NCBI GenBank assembly: GCA_008477525.1
Contig: SPDT01000007.1
Location: forward strand, 1,426,001-1,490,000
Direction of reading: 5' to 3'
Origin: Hypomyces perniciosus
Taxonomy: Eukaryota > Ascomycota > Sordariomycetes > Hypocreales > Hypocreaceae
DNA: 64,000 nt
This document shows positions 12,612-23,700 of this stretch, piece by piece (position 1 is the first letter of the stretch; every line of letters begins with the position of its first letter). The notes beneath the pieces were generated by a model. The model did not search any database. It had not been told where the DNA came from and saw only the letters and a program-made list of their open reading frames with translations. The position numbers were made by a program, and so were the translations under genes.

Positions 12612-14241
12612 ATGTCGACTGCCACATCGCCAACCAGCATACCTTCGCGCGCCACCACGGGCTTCAGCACCACGAGCGATGATGCTATCCCAGATGCTGA
12701 TCCAACCACTGTAAGTGATCCAACGGAACGCCGTAACATGACGCGGTAGCTAATCATTGCTTATGGCTTTAGACTGCCGGACTGCTTGCTGAGCGCCTGC
12801 AAGCATGGAAGCACATGGTGGGAAATCTCGAGGAATACGTGACCGCTATAGAGAAGGTCCACGGTCGACAAGCAAAGGAGTATGAGAAGGTTTTGAAGGT
12901 CAGTCCACAGACTATAAGCTATGCGCAAATCATCGAATACTGTCAAGCTAACCGGTATCATAGACTATTTCCAGCCCCCTCCGTGAGGGTCACCACTTCG
13001 ACCAGGACCTCGGCGGCATCGCGGGCTTCTTCGAGAACATGCGCGCCAACACCCAGGCCATGATCAACACCAACATCGAGACTGAGAAGAGCATCAAGGG
13101 CTCCGTCCTGCCCATCCTCGAGCGCCTGCACAAGGAGATCAAGTACAAGGCCAAGGAACTGGCCAGCGGCGCCCAATCAGGCGCAAAGGAGGTCGAGAAG
13201 CTGCGCAACACCACCCAGAAGCATATTGAGCTTCTCGGCCAGCAGACCGCTGCCTTCGACTCCGCCGGCGGCAAGCTCACCAGTCACGACGATCCTTATG
13301 TTATTCGCCGGGGTGTACTGCATCGCTTGAGCAACCAGGTTATTGCTGAGAACAACCATCGGAATGACCTTGTCGCTGTGCAGAACAACTTCCGCACTTT
13401 TGAAGCCCATGTGCTCGAGGTCATTCAGCAGGCCATGGAGGCTTTCACGCAGCTCACCGGCAGCCAGGGAGAGAAGATGCGCGCTCTGTATGGCGACATG
13501 CTGGGCACGGTGCAGTGTATTCCCCGTGATTTCGAGTGGCAGAACTTCAGCACCCGGTCCGCAGACCGACTGGTCAACCCGAACGACCCTCCGCGTGCCC
13601 TCGATGCCATTACATTCCCTAACATGGATCATAACTCAACCAAGGCGCTGATCGAAGGGTCGCTGGAGCGCAAGTCTCGCAACAAGCTCTCTTTTGGTTA
13701 CTCGACCGGATACTACGTCGTCACGCCTGCGCGCTTCCTGCACGAGTTCAAGGACTCGGACGATGCGCGACAGGACCCCAAGCCTGAGTTGTCCATTCAC
13801 CTGCCCGACGCCGTCATTGGATCCCCTAGTGGTGAGAAGTTCAATATCAAGGGCAAGGATAAGAGCGGCACGTTCAGCAGCAAGCTCACCGGCAGCTCCG
13901 AGCTGGCCTTCAAGGCGCATACTCCTTCCGATGCCCAAAAGTGGTTCCAGATCATCCGAAACGTTACCGGTGCCACGGGACCTGCGGCGCCTACGTCTAC
14001 TCCTGCGTCGCCGGTTATTGCGTCATCGCCTACTATGACGGCGCCGCCTGCTGCTGCGCCGGCAGCCGTTGCTACTGAAAAGACGGAGGTGACGTCCCCA
14101 ACTGCTACGACACCTCCAGCGGTGGAGCATAAGGCGCAGGAGGCGGGTATTACGGGTGGTAAGACGGTGACGGCGGCTCCGGCACCTGCAGCAGTGGCGG
14201 CGGCGGCAGCGGCAACGGAGAAGAAGCCGGCTGCAGCTTAG
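12612..14241 (+). CDS. SLM1: PH-domain TORC2 effector, Slm1 family
   Basis: Slm proteins bind PtdIns(4,5)P2 at the plasma membrane and are TORC2 substrates linked to eisosomes, actin and transporter endocytosis. Exons 12612-12710, 12773-12898 and 12964-14241 give 500 aa. After a Ser/Thr-rich N-terminus comes an all-helical F-BAR-like region (~35-280) with LLAERLQAWKHMVGNLEEYV, FFENMRANTQAMINTN and LHKEIKYKAKELASGAQSG. A PH domain follows (~300-412: ALIEGSLERKSRNKLS, YYVVTPARFLHEF, ending FKAHTPSDAQKWFQIIRN). The last ~85 residues are a low-complexity Ala/Pro/Thr tail rich in AAPAAVA. The family call rests on the F-BAR-plus-PH order and the SLERKSR...GYYVVTPARFLHEF block. Confidence 0.88.
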
Positions 14242-14578
14242 TACGTTGTGAGGGGCAAAATGTGAAGTTCGAGCGCTATGATATCCCATGAAGAAGCAGA
14301 CAAAGACTGTTACGAAGAGCTGAGAGCCATGACTGTGTCGTGTCATTTGGCCTGTTTAAAGCTGATTGCACTCCCCCCCTTAGCGAGTGCGTGGGAGTGA
14401 AGGATGCCTTATGTTTTCACTATTTAATTACTATTCATTTAATTCTCAGCTTCAATTTGTTCATTCGTGTCGTGTCTCTCGTGTTTTCCCGTCAGATTAT
14501 ATCATCGTTGAAGAAAGCTATCAAATTGAATATAGGCTTTGTCTTTAGCCTCACCATGCAACTTCACTCCACTATCCG
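14242..14578. other. intergenic region SLM1/ankyrin remnant
   Basis: The 3' flank of SLM1, AT-rich, with no coding frame or RNA structure that I recognise. The left border of the ankyrin pseudogene is uncertain and could extend into it. Confidence 0.4.
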
Positions 14579-15330
14579 GTGTATCCCTACCCCAAGTCTT
14601 CTATGGTGGCGAAATGGGAGTCGTCCTCGCTATTACACTCGATATGCTCAGTATACGGCGTTAAAGACCATGAGTATCGTGAGGAGATGAGGGTTCTTCT
14701 CCGGCGGATGGCCTTGGGTGTCAACTCGCACGATTTAAATGGAAATTATCCTTTACATCTGGCTGCTTTTACGAGGGAGTCAGGACTTTCCACTCCTGCA
14801 TGGAGCAAATCCCGGTGCAAGAGGAGCTGTTTCAAGCTCTTGTCGAGCACAGCGCTAATCTTAACATCATAGACAGCCAGGGACGTACACCTCTTGCGAC
14901 AGCTTGCGAACTCGGCACATCCGTCATTGTCGTGGATATCCTATACCGGACGTTAAACGTGGATGGCTTCTAGGATGTGGTAAATACAATAGATCATCTG
15001 AGGAAGACGACCGTTCATATTGCCGCTGTCAATGGAGACGCCAATGCTGAGTATGCTGCTTATCTGGAACAAAACCCGTGGAGAATGCTGTCACAGCGGA
15101 AGGCCTCCCAGGCGAAGAAAACAGCAGGGAGCATGAATTTGGAAATCATGGAGACATTGTGCGGCAAGTTGCATCGATATGAAGAGCATTGTAGCGTTCC
15201 CGATGCCTCAAGGCGAACGATGCCATCTGGAGGCAGTGAAACTCCTATTAAACTGCACAGTTATGAATCCCCAAGTTGAGGGTAGTACGGAAAGATAGCT
15301 GCAGATTTGGCGTTTCAAAACAGCTTTTAA
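14579..15330 (+). pseudogene. ankyrin-repeat protein pseudogene
   Basis: Ankyrin-type coding sequence is readable, but only across several frames. One frame from 14579 gives SVYGVKDHEYREEMRVLLRR and DLNGNYPLHLAAF. The next piece (14821-14973) gives ELFQALVEHSANLNI and DSQGRTPLATACELGTS and ends in an in-frame TAG (14971-14973). The same frame resumes with LRKTTVHIAAVNGDA. Another shift gives RCHLEAVKLLLN and a last one YGKIAADLAFQNSF* (ending ~15330). At least three frame changes plus one stop cannot be joined by plausible introns, since the repeat units run straight on. I infer a decayed gene or gene fragment. The original function cannot be told from repeats alone. Confidence 0.7.
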
Positions 15331-15698
15331 TATGATGCATCTTACATCTTGGAGACATTTAGGCCATGAGCATACGTTTCTCCGGGAACCTATGGATAAT
15401 GATGACTTTCCTGAAAGTCCCTGTGTGAATTCGGGCAGGTCCTCCTGAATTATTGACGCAAGTAGGCCTCAGATCTAGTCAATATCGCCCGACTTTTGTT
15501 TCAGGTGCGCCTTTCTATCTTTGTCGTTTGTCTTTATTGACATCTCCTCGTCGCCTCACAGTCTCTCCAAACACATCTTCTGTTATCGCTCACACACACA
15601 AACAGCACCCAGTCGTTAATCACTACTATCAAATTCCCATAGCAATATTTGCATTCTCTCTTTTATCAAGGCCTTCCTCTACAATTATCGTTTCCAAA
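15331..15698 (+). promoter_or_regulatory. 5' flank of second arrestin gene
   Basis: This space holds the probable promoter and leader of the downstream arrestin-fold gene; CT-rich sequence at 15500-15600 fits a fungal leader. The frame upstream of its ATG is open back to 15453 but reads as low-complexity leader rather than arrestin fold, so I did not extend the protein. Confidence 0.4.
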
Positions 15699-17033
15699 AT
15701 GCATATCCACGCATTTTGCGCACGCGACCCGCGCCCCAAGATCCTCCTTGGGTCTCCTGGGCCCTTCTTACCCGGCGAAACCATCGCTGGTGATATCTCC
15801 ATGCAACACTTTGTAGACCCCCGAACGAAAATCACGATCAGTCTCTTTGGAAAAGCAGAATCCAAAATCACCAAGAGATCAGTTACATACGTCAAGCACT
15901 ATCACGGCGTCTTCAACTTCTTCGGCCCACCCAGCGAGCAGAAGGTACATGAGGGCGACATCCACGTACCCCACAGGCACGAAGGACTATTGCCATTTAC
16001 GATTGTGGTTCCCCAAAAGTTATCTCTCGAGAGCGTCAAAAATGGGCACGGACAGCATGAGTCTTGGGTGATGCTAGACCGAGAAGACACAGAGTCGCTA
16101 CCAGCAAGCTTCGAGCGCAAGCACCACACTCTCCCAGGGTCAGTGGAAGCCAAGGTAGAGTATTGGCTTGAGGTTCAAATACTTGATTGCCATGGCCACA
16201 CCTTCACGGCCAGGGAGTCGATCCGTATCCGCTGGCCCTCGTCGCCACTCACCACATACTTCGACATCAAGAATCGTGAAGCGCGCCCTGGATATGTCGC
16301 TTCATACCGTCTCCTTCCGGGCCGAGGAGGCTCTAGTCTCTCCCTTGGTGAAAAGATCAAACAGCTCATTGGATCATCCTCGGTCCCTGAATATGCCTTC
16401 AACCTAGAAATCGCAACGCCAGCTGCTCTGCAGCTTGAAAACCCTTACCACGTCCCCTTCCTGGTTCGTGCAGTCCCTAACTGGGTGAACTCGACTGTGA
16501 GCGTAATCGGGTTCGCTCAAACTTTGCTTGTCAAAAAGTTCAAGGTCTTTATCGAGAGTTCGACAATGATCTTGGCCTCATCAAAATCCAAGGTTTGCAA
16601 GGTTTGCAGAGCGGAGGGTTGCGAAAGAGTGTGTATCATGCGGTACACGCGCAAAAAGCCAGCAAAGGTGCAAATGATTGGGTCTCAAGGATACAAGCCG
16701 TTGCCTCAGGATCCCAGCCAGGCAGAGCAAGCGCTTGATGAGGATGCGTCTATCGCTCTGAGTGACAGCCCACCGAGGAGCGAGCCACCGGGTCCAGACG
16801 ACTTGATTGTGCCTTTCGCTTCTGGGATGCAGCATTTGAATCTTGGAAGAGTCCTGGGATTACTACCTCAGCCTCTGTCTCCTTGCCACAAGCTTGAGCC
16901 GTCCTTTGTGACATATAATATCAAGCTTTCTCACGTACTTCACTGGGAATTGACAATCGAAGTTGCGGGGGAGGAAATAAAATTGAGTCACAGTCATGTT
17001 GTCAAGTTGATGGGACCCGACTTCGAGTATTGA
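15699..17033 (+). CDS. arrestin-fold domain protein
   Basis: Single-exon gene of 444 aa, starting at MHIHAFCARDPRPK. The N-terminal part has the beta-sandwich pattern of an arrestin N domain: PGPFLPGETIAGDIS, RTKITISLFGKAESKI, a LPFTIVVP strand and VEYWLEVQI. The C-terminal half (VPFLVRAVPNWVNST, CHKLEPSFVTYNIKLSH) looks like the second sandwich. A disordered acidic/Pro linker lies at ~335-370, and a Cys-rich stretch (CKVCRAEGCERVC) at ~307-319 could bind metal or form disulfides. Unlike the nearby CreD-type protein I see no PPxY motif, so a role as ligase adaptor is uncertain. The earlier in-frame ATG at 15453 would add 82 poorly structured residues; I chose 15699 because the fold starts there. 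Confidence 0.75.
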   Translation: MHIHAFCARDPRPKILLGSPGPFLPGETIAGDISMQHFVDPRTKITISLFGKAESKITKRSVTYVKHYHGVFNFFGPPSEQKVHEGDIHVPHRHEGLLPFTIVVPQKLSLESVKNGHGQHESWVMLDREDTESLPASFERKHHTLPGSVEAKVEYWLEVQILDCHGHTFTARESIRIRWPSSPLTTYFDIKNREARPGYVASYRLLPGRGGSSLSLGEKIKQLIGSSSVPEYAFNLEIATPAALQLENPYHVPFLVRAVPNWVNSTVSVIGFAQTLLVKKFKVFIESSTMILASSKSKVCKVCRAEGCERVCIMRYTRKKPAKVQMIGSQGYKPLPQDPSQAEQALDEDASIALSDSPPRSEPPGPDDLIVPFASGMQHLNLGRVLGLLPQPLSPCHKLEPSFVTYNIKLSHVLHWELTIEVAGEEIKLSHSHVVKLMGPDFEY

Positions 17034-17337
17034 CACTACAGCACGACAATCAGGATGGGATGTTTACATGGTGGATTCATACTGAGACTTTGTCCAGTTT
17101 TATAACCATGGAAGCAGAAAAGCGAAAAGCACATTATGTATGTAGTATTCTTTAACGCATCACATCAATCAGCGTAGTATATAATCAAGTTCATTCACAT
17201 CCAGTGTTTAGCGACCGACTTGCTCAATATCATTTGTCATACAGTCCTATTCCCATTCCCATTCCCATTCCCATTCCCGTTCTTGTTCTTGTTCTCATAA
17301 CATCCATCAAAATTACATAGTACAGTCTCATTCAAGC
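17034..17337. other. convergent intergenic region with TTCCCA tandem repeat
   Basis: Shared 3' flank of two convergent genes. It holds a hexanucleotide array, TTCCCA repeated about four to five times (roughly 17249-17278), running into TTCTTG units to ~17296. No gene is visible. Confidence 0.6.
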
Positions 17338-18320
17338 TTACTCCCTGTCGTCAGGGTGGAACACTAAGGCGCGAACCTCAATGCTCTCCCTTGCCGGAGC
17401 ATCAGGCGCAGCAGAAGGATCGACAAATGCCGTGTGAGGCACACGCCTCGCCCTGCCATCAGTCTTGCTGTCAAAGCACTTAATCAAGATGACTTCCTCG
17501 GGAGTCAGGCCAGACTTGTAGAACCACCTATGTGAAGGATTATGACGAACGCCGTACGTCTCTCCGCTGCGGGTAGGATAAATGAGTCCGACGGGCACGA
17601 GATCCGAGTCCGGAACGGAGTTGGCTTCGGCGAGGGCCAGAGGGTCACGCTGGACCGTCTTGATGGGGCGCCAGACGTTGATGATTTGGACACGGCCTTT
17701 GAGGAGGTCCTCGGCGTCAGAGGAGAGGTGGTGAGGGACGCGGGAGAGGGCGGCGGAATAGGATTGGTCGATGTGGACGCGCTGGACGGGGCCACGGACG
17801 ACGCGTGATGAGTTGGAGTTGGGGGCTGGACGGCGGATGGTGTGGTCGAAGATAAAGACGCGAGAGGCACCGGTGCTTGAAAGGTGGGTGTAAGTGAGAT
17901 GAAGCAGACCTAGAAGTTAAGGGGTTTGGTTGGGACTTACACGTCCTTCAGGAGTTGCTCGGTCTCTGCGTAGTATGATGCCTTGATCTTTTCATCGTCG
18001 AGGAAGTCCTTCTCAATGGATGCATGGCTATGGATCTGGAAGCCGTTCTTGTCAAGTGTGTACTTGTCTTCGTCGCCAGAGACGTCCCTGACAGTTACGG
18101 GATGAGACTCGAAAGGGCGGTCATACGTCTCCGGGCGATCGATGATTGTGGGGTGCGGAGGAGACCCATCCTCATTATCTTTGAAGTAGTTGAGAGTGGT
18201 TTCAACATTGTGCTTGGGAATGTTCTTCAACGCGGTGCGTTGGTCGAGTTGGGGTTGGAATTCCTTGACGGAACCAAAACCATCATTGGAGATGGGTGTC
18301 TGAACTGCTGCTGCTGCCAT
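17338..18320 (-). CDS. GA4 desaturase / AsaB-CmcJ-like oxidoreductase
   Basis: Exons 18320-17941 and 17875-17338, with a 65-nt intron, give 305 aa. The family (GA4 desaturase-like, AsaB, CmcJ/NvfI) contains hydroxylases or desaturases, several from secondary metabolism. Motifs visible: FDHTIRR, GPVQRVHIDQSYSAA, LLKGRVQIINVWRPI, DLVPVGLIYP, the GETYGVRHNPSHRWFYKSGL block and the late FDSKTDGRARRVPHTAFVDP segment. The HxD in RVHIDQ could be part of a metal site by analogy with Fe/2-oxoglutarate enzymes; this is inference. No polyketide synthase, NRPS or terpene cyclase lies within the window, so no pathway can be assigned. It may be a stand-alone paralogue. Confidence 0.85.
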
Positions 18321-19024
18321 TTTGATTCCAAACGAAGCTCACAAAATGTTTGAATGAGATGTGTTGCTCTTTTTTGCTGGATATTTAGACTCTGCTATGG
18401 GTCTCGGCATCGATTCCTGTTTATATACTTCGGAGTATTAATAGATGGTGTGCATCCCCGCGAGCACGTCATCTCGTACCGCCCATTCATCAAGGAGGAT
18501 TGATAATACAGTCCGATAATCCTCCCCAATAGCACAAAGGGTAAAACACGCCATTGCAATCAGGGACGCACAATGCCCTGCAGGAAATTGATTTCAAATC
18601 CAACTCTGATCGCCGTATTATCAAGCCGTGCGGAGTATGCAGATGGCTCAACCAATCTACTGCTATAATCTGACTTGGCAGTCCCGTCCTATCCGCATGT
18701 AACTTGGATCTGGTAATGCCCAATGGCTTCGTCAACAATTAGAATAGATCTTTCAGGGCGCAAAGGAGTCCACTCGCCTCGAGCTCACATTCCCAGCCTT
18801 CATTCCATTCTACTAGTAATGAGGTCGAGGGTTCTCGCAAAGAGATGTATATATTCTTCCTAAGATCCTACCCCAACACAATAATTCCGCTCACGAGTCT
18901 AATTCCATAATAGTAACCTCGTCGAACAAGAGATAGGCGGAGTCCCTGCCTCCTACGGAGTACAACCAAGCCCACAAAGCATAACACACAAATTCCACAA
19001 TCCTTGCTTGAGTAACATTATGAC
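18321..19024. other. intergenic region, permease 3' end to oxygenase 5' end
   Basis: Contains the likely promoter of the AsaB-like gene, with a TATA-like box, one dispersed word at 18954-18962 and several variants (e.g. ACTTCGGAGTA near 18430). No additional gene is supported. Confidence 0.45.
18420..18427 (-). promoter_or_regulatory. possible TATA box of AsaB-like gene
   Basis: On the minus strand the sequence reads TATATAAA about 100 nt before the ATG at 18320, a spacing compatible with a fungal TATA box. There is no transcript evidence. Confidence 0.4.
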
Positions 19025-20798
19025 TCAATCATATTTGTGGACTAGTCTAGTAATTGATGTTCCATCATTCAAAACCTCGGTCTCCTCCTCTAGTGTGTAT
19101 CCTCTCCACCTCGGCAAAAGGACTGTCCATACGTACCAGTACAAGACACCACCAACGATTCTGTAATGCGTCAGTTAAGAACATGGTATTACGTATTTGG
19201 GTACGAGACAAACGTACGTGCTCATGCCCACTATGGCGTAAGTTGCGTAGAACAACCCATCCTTGGGCTTCTTGGACGGTGGGAAGAATGGTGCTGCAAG
19301 TAAAGCCACGCTGAGAACGATCCTGAAAGCAACTGCAGGGATCCAAGCTTTGAAAGGTCTCTTGAGGTCAGGCCGTTTAAAGCGAAGCCAAATGAGGCCA
19401 GCTCCAACAGCTAGGCCAAAGGCCTGAGAAGGATAGCCTTCGACGTCAAGAATGAAGGAATACACGTCGCGCGTTGGTGGCAAGACGATTACCAGCAGTG
19501 AGGGGATGTAGTTGACAACAAGGCCGCCAAGAGGAGAATTGAATGGCTTCGTCGATGACAGGATGGCTGAGAAAGGAAGAAAGCCTTGTCTAGCGATTTC
19601 TTGTTTGATTCGTGCCTAGTATTCACTGTTAGTCGTCATCGAACAATTTGGCTTCTTCAACAAAGATGCTTACCATGGCAAACGCAACGACAAGCACGTT
19701 TCCAGCAGCTGAAACAGCTACAACTAAGGGCAAAACCTTCCTGCCTACCTGCTCGCCGAATACACGCTGAAAGAACAAGGCAGCAATGAGCTCCCCACTC
19801 CCCTTAATCTCATCGATTGGCACCACGAGGAAGTATGCCACATTGATGAGGGAGTACATGGCGCACGATGTAGCCAACGCAGTCAGTGTTACAGATCGCA
19901 GCGTGCGAACCGGATCCTTGACCTCATTCAGAACGTTGGTGAGGTTTTCCAGGCCGGAGTATGAGTAAAACACCTTGAAGAGAGCAGTGGAGATGACACC
20001 CCAATTCCAAGTGCTGTCTTTCCATAGCTTATCCCATGACAGTGGGCTAGCATGGCCCACGGAGGCGTCAAAAGTTGGTCGAAAGGCGACAACATATATT
20101 CCAGAGAAGATCATGAAAATAACGATTCCGATCTTGATCCAGCCGATGAAATTTTGAAGCTTCACCCCAACTCTGGGCGCCACAGCGTGGATGAAGGTGG
20201 CCGCACTTAGAAGACCAACCGCTAGGCTCTTTCGAAGCACATCGCCAGCGTCATCCAGACCAAAGGCGAAGAGCACATACTGGCTAAAGATGACGCAGTT
20301 ACTTGCTGTAAATCCTAGGAATACTGCGTTTATTGCGATCAAAGTCGATGCCAGAAACCGTGGATGCCGGTATGTAAACTCAAGATAGACTTTGGTGCCA
20401 CCAGATCGAGGAAGCATACAGCCATATTCAAGGGAAATGGCCAGTCCGCATGCTGCAATCACGGCGCCAACGACCCAAACCAACAGTGAAAGCCCAGGAC
20501 TTCCTACTGATTTGACAATAGCGCCCGGTGTTGCGAAGATGCCACTGCCGATGACCCTTGATATCACGAGGATGTAGGCACTTTGCCAGCTCAGCGTTCG
20601 TCCTAGGGTGGATGTTTCAGGTAGCACATCGTCCTCCACCGACCGCGAAGGGTGAACATTGCTAGAAGCATCTTCTTCTTCATTTATCGAGACGACAGGG
20701 AAAGATTTGATGTTTGGATCTCTCCATTGTTCCGAGGGTGAGGACGTTCCGGAAGAACCCAACAGCGGCGTGCGCTCTCCATCATCATGGCCTGCCAT
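19025..20798 (-). CDS. MUP1: high-affinity methionine permease (Mup1 type)
   Basis: Plasma-membrane amino acid permease of the LAT branch, likely importing methionine and related amino acids by proton symport. Exons 20798-19674, 19615-19218 and 19160-19025 give 552 aa with about twelve hydrophobic segments. Landmarks: ISRVIGSGIFATPGAIV (TM1, substrate-loop GSGIF), LEYGCMLPRSGGTKVYLEF, FSYSGLEN-like FYSYSGLENLTNVLNEVKDP, ARIKQEIARQGFLPFSAILS and the C-terminal LPRWRGYTLEEE. The ~75-residue N-terminal tail is hydrophilic, Ser-rich and acidic; in yeast Mup1 the N-tail is where arrestin-directed ubiquitylation occurs, and Lys31 here (PNIKSF) is a candidate acceptor by position only. Two arrestin genes lie 4-10 kb away. 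Confidence 0.88.
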
Positions 20799-23700
20799 GA
20801 TGCAATATTTTTACTCTTGGAAGAACCAATATTTCGACTATGGGAGTAAAGCTGCAATACCCATTGTGTGTATATCGGACAGAGGTGGCCTTTTTGTTGC
20901 CGAGACCTCCTTCAAGTTGACGTAGCCACCACATCATAACACTCTCAACAAACGCAACAGATTATCCGGGACCGGGGACTGGCATGCTATCGATGGCCAG
21001 CGTGTCACGCATGAGGCGCACGAGACGCATGGAATGCACCATCGTCAGCCAAATCGTGTATTGCGCGATTGGCTGCATTATTAAGATGGCAGAGGACAGC
21101 CCAAAGGCGACTTGTAAGCGGCAGAAATTCATGGCGCGAGTGTTTGGTGGTCGCACGCCATCGGCTAGTAGATGGATAGGAATCGGCAATCGACGAAGGA
21201 CCACTTATCTTTCGAATTTCCCGAACTTCCGTTTCCGTTGCAGGAATAGGCGAAACACCGATAGGTAGTAGACGCATCTATAATATGAATGAGCTGCGAT
21301 GTGAGTTGATCCCAGGATCTAATACTAACTAACTACGGAGTACAAAGTAGGTAGTGGCCGATTCTCAACCTGTTTTGTCAGCAGCTGGGCTAGACTTTCA
21401 AAGTTTCTCACTACTGCAGGTTCTTGTGGTTTTATATTGAAACTCGTGTATCTGTAACTAGAAAATCTCACAATATCTGACTTCCCTTCTAGCAATATTA
21501 TCATGATGACGGGCTCACTTCAGCCAGTGTCCATAGTGCTCAACAGAATACGAAGTACCATGCGAAGTACACTCCTTCTGTTGCTACAGCAGAGAATATG
21601 GTGAGACCGTCTCGCTTTAACTTTCCAGTGCCCTATTTTCCATAGAAAGAGTCATATGACAAGGCCTCATTGCTCGGTGTTTGTGTGGACTCTTATTGTT
21701 CATCAGCCTAGCCCTTCGGTCGGGTTGGCTAATATTCAGCAGGTACTTCGTAGTATTTGAGAATATATGTGAATACCGAGAACTGCCTTTTCATTTCAGG
21801 TATGTAAATTGGCTCTTGGTAAGTGATTTTATGCGCAATAATTCTGTTTTGACATAATACTAGTAGCGACCCTGTATTGACTTCATTGATGTGCTTCATT
21901 CCATCCCGATAAAAAAGCGATTAATTGCTAGCATAATGGCTTGTATGCAGAGGCTATGAGATTCCATTGATTCTATGGCTTCTGTACAGTTGCAAATATC
22001 TGATAACTAAGTATATATAGGAGTAATGCTATTGAAACAGATAAAAATTGCTAACGTAATGGGAATCGTGGCGAATTTCCCACGTACACCCGATATCTAT
22101 TTGGGTACGTATGTATGTATAATCGAACATAGTGGTTTGGTGGTAAGTGGAAATATCGGCCAAGTCGGAACCTAAACGTTACAACCGATCCACAACTCGC
22201 AATGCCAGATACACACTCTCTGTACGAAGTAAAGCATGTGGCAAAATAAAAATCCATGCATATACTTCGCAAGCGTTGAGAATACTATGCGCCACCACTC
22301 GAGCGTTCCCCTACAGGGTAGTTGGAGAGCTCCAAGCCCAGAACAGTGCAGTATTATGCTGGGACTGCTGTAGGATGACCGAATTGAAAATAACAACTAA
22401 GGATATAGCCAATCGTTTACATCATATCGTAGCCTAGAATATTACTTTCCTATGATTCCTTTATTAGTGCTGACTTCCCAGCCCAAACCATAATGCACTC
22501 ATATCAGACTAGGTATTATTTGCTTATGTAGATGTGTCAATATTGTCAATATTAGCAGAGTACGGAGTAATACAGCAGTCCCGATAGGCAATGTTCGGAT
22601 CTAGTCCAGACTCCGGAGTCCGAATCACACCCCATCGCGACGAGAGTAGGGAGGAAAGAACTTGCGGCGTCGGTTCTATGAAGTCATTGTGAGCCGAAAG
22701 CCGATGTCAAACCTATGGTGCGTAATCTTGCAGTAGAGGGCCGGATCAATAGTATACCGTCCGGTTGATCCTCGTACGTTACCCCTGTTTCATTGATACC
22801 ATATTTCCTTCTTTTTCTCAGACCCGGAGTTCCCCGGTAAAGGGCCGATGAATATGGAGTAAGCTTAGAAAAAAAGCAATTTCCTTGTTCAGGAACGTTG
22901 AAAAAAAAAGCAACATGATATCCGCACAGGAAACCAAACCGAGTGCCCCGTAAGACTCCGACATTTACGAGTAACGAGAAAGGGAGATAGCAGCTTGCGT
23001 ACATACATGAAGCGGGACGGCTGGGCTTGATTACTATTACTGAGCCTAAGCTAATGCACGGCATCGAGGTCGTCTCTGTATGTTTTGCTGAGGAATGCAA
23101 GGTTTACGTGTTGATTCGGCGGAGATACCGACATGTACTTCGTATGGAGTATTATTGGCTTCATGTACGAGCACGTTGCTCGAAACAGAAGCAACCCGGA
23201 AGCTGATGGCGGCAGCGGCGGTCATAGAATTACGTACGAGAGGCTCTGGCTTTCTCTTGGTACTCCATAGTACTACTCGTATTGTGGTAGTAATAATATA
23301 GTACATAATAATATTGAACCACAGCTGGGCCCCTTCGCTTCAGGCGCCGCCACGGGCGGATACCAAGTGAGGTGAGGGTGATGGAGAACCTTGAAATAGC
23401 ACCTGACAGGGTTGCTTCATTGAGTGGACATCATTGCCAAGAGCGAACGAGGCTGCATCTGTCTCGTTTTGTCGTGAAGTTATTTGTTATTAACCGAGGC
23501 TGAACACACGACAAGGATGACTGATTGGCTTTCTTTGTCTGATGATGCCTGGATGGAGGCCATGTGACCCTTGAATGTCTCTTGACTTAAGAGAGACAGA
23601 CATGTCAAAGAAACGTGTTACGATTTCACAGTGCATCGCATTGCAGCATCACATTACATCAAGCATGTAAGAAGCAGCAGTCAGCAATCAGCAAATTAGC

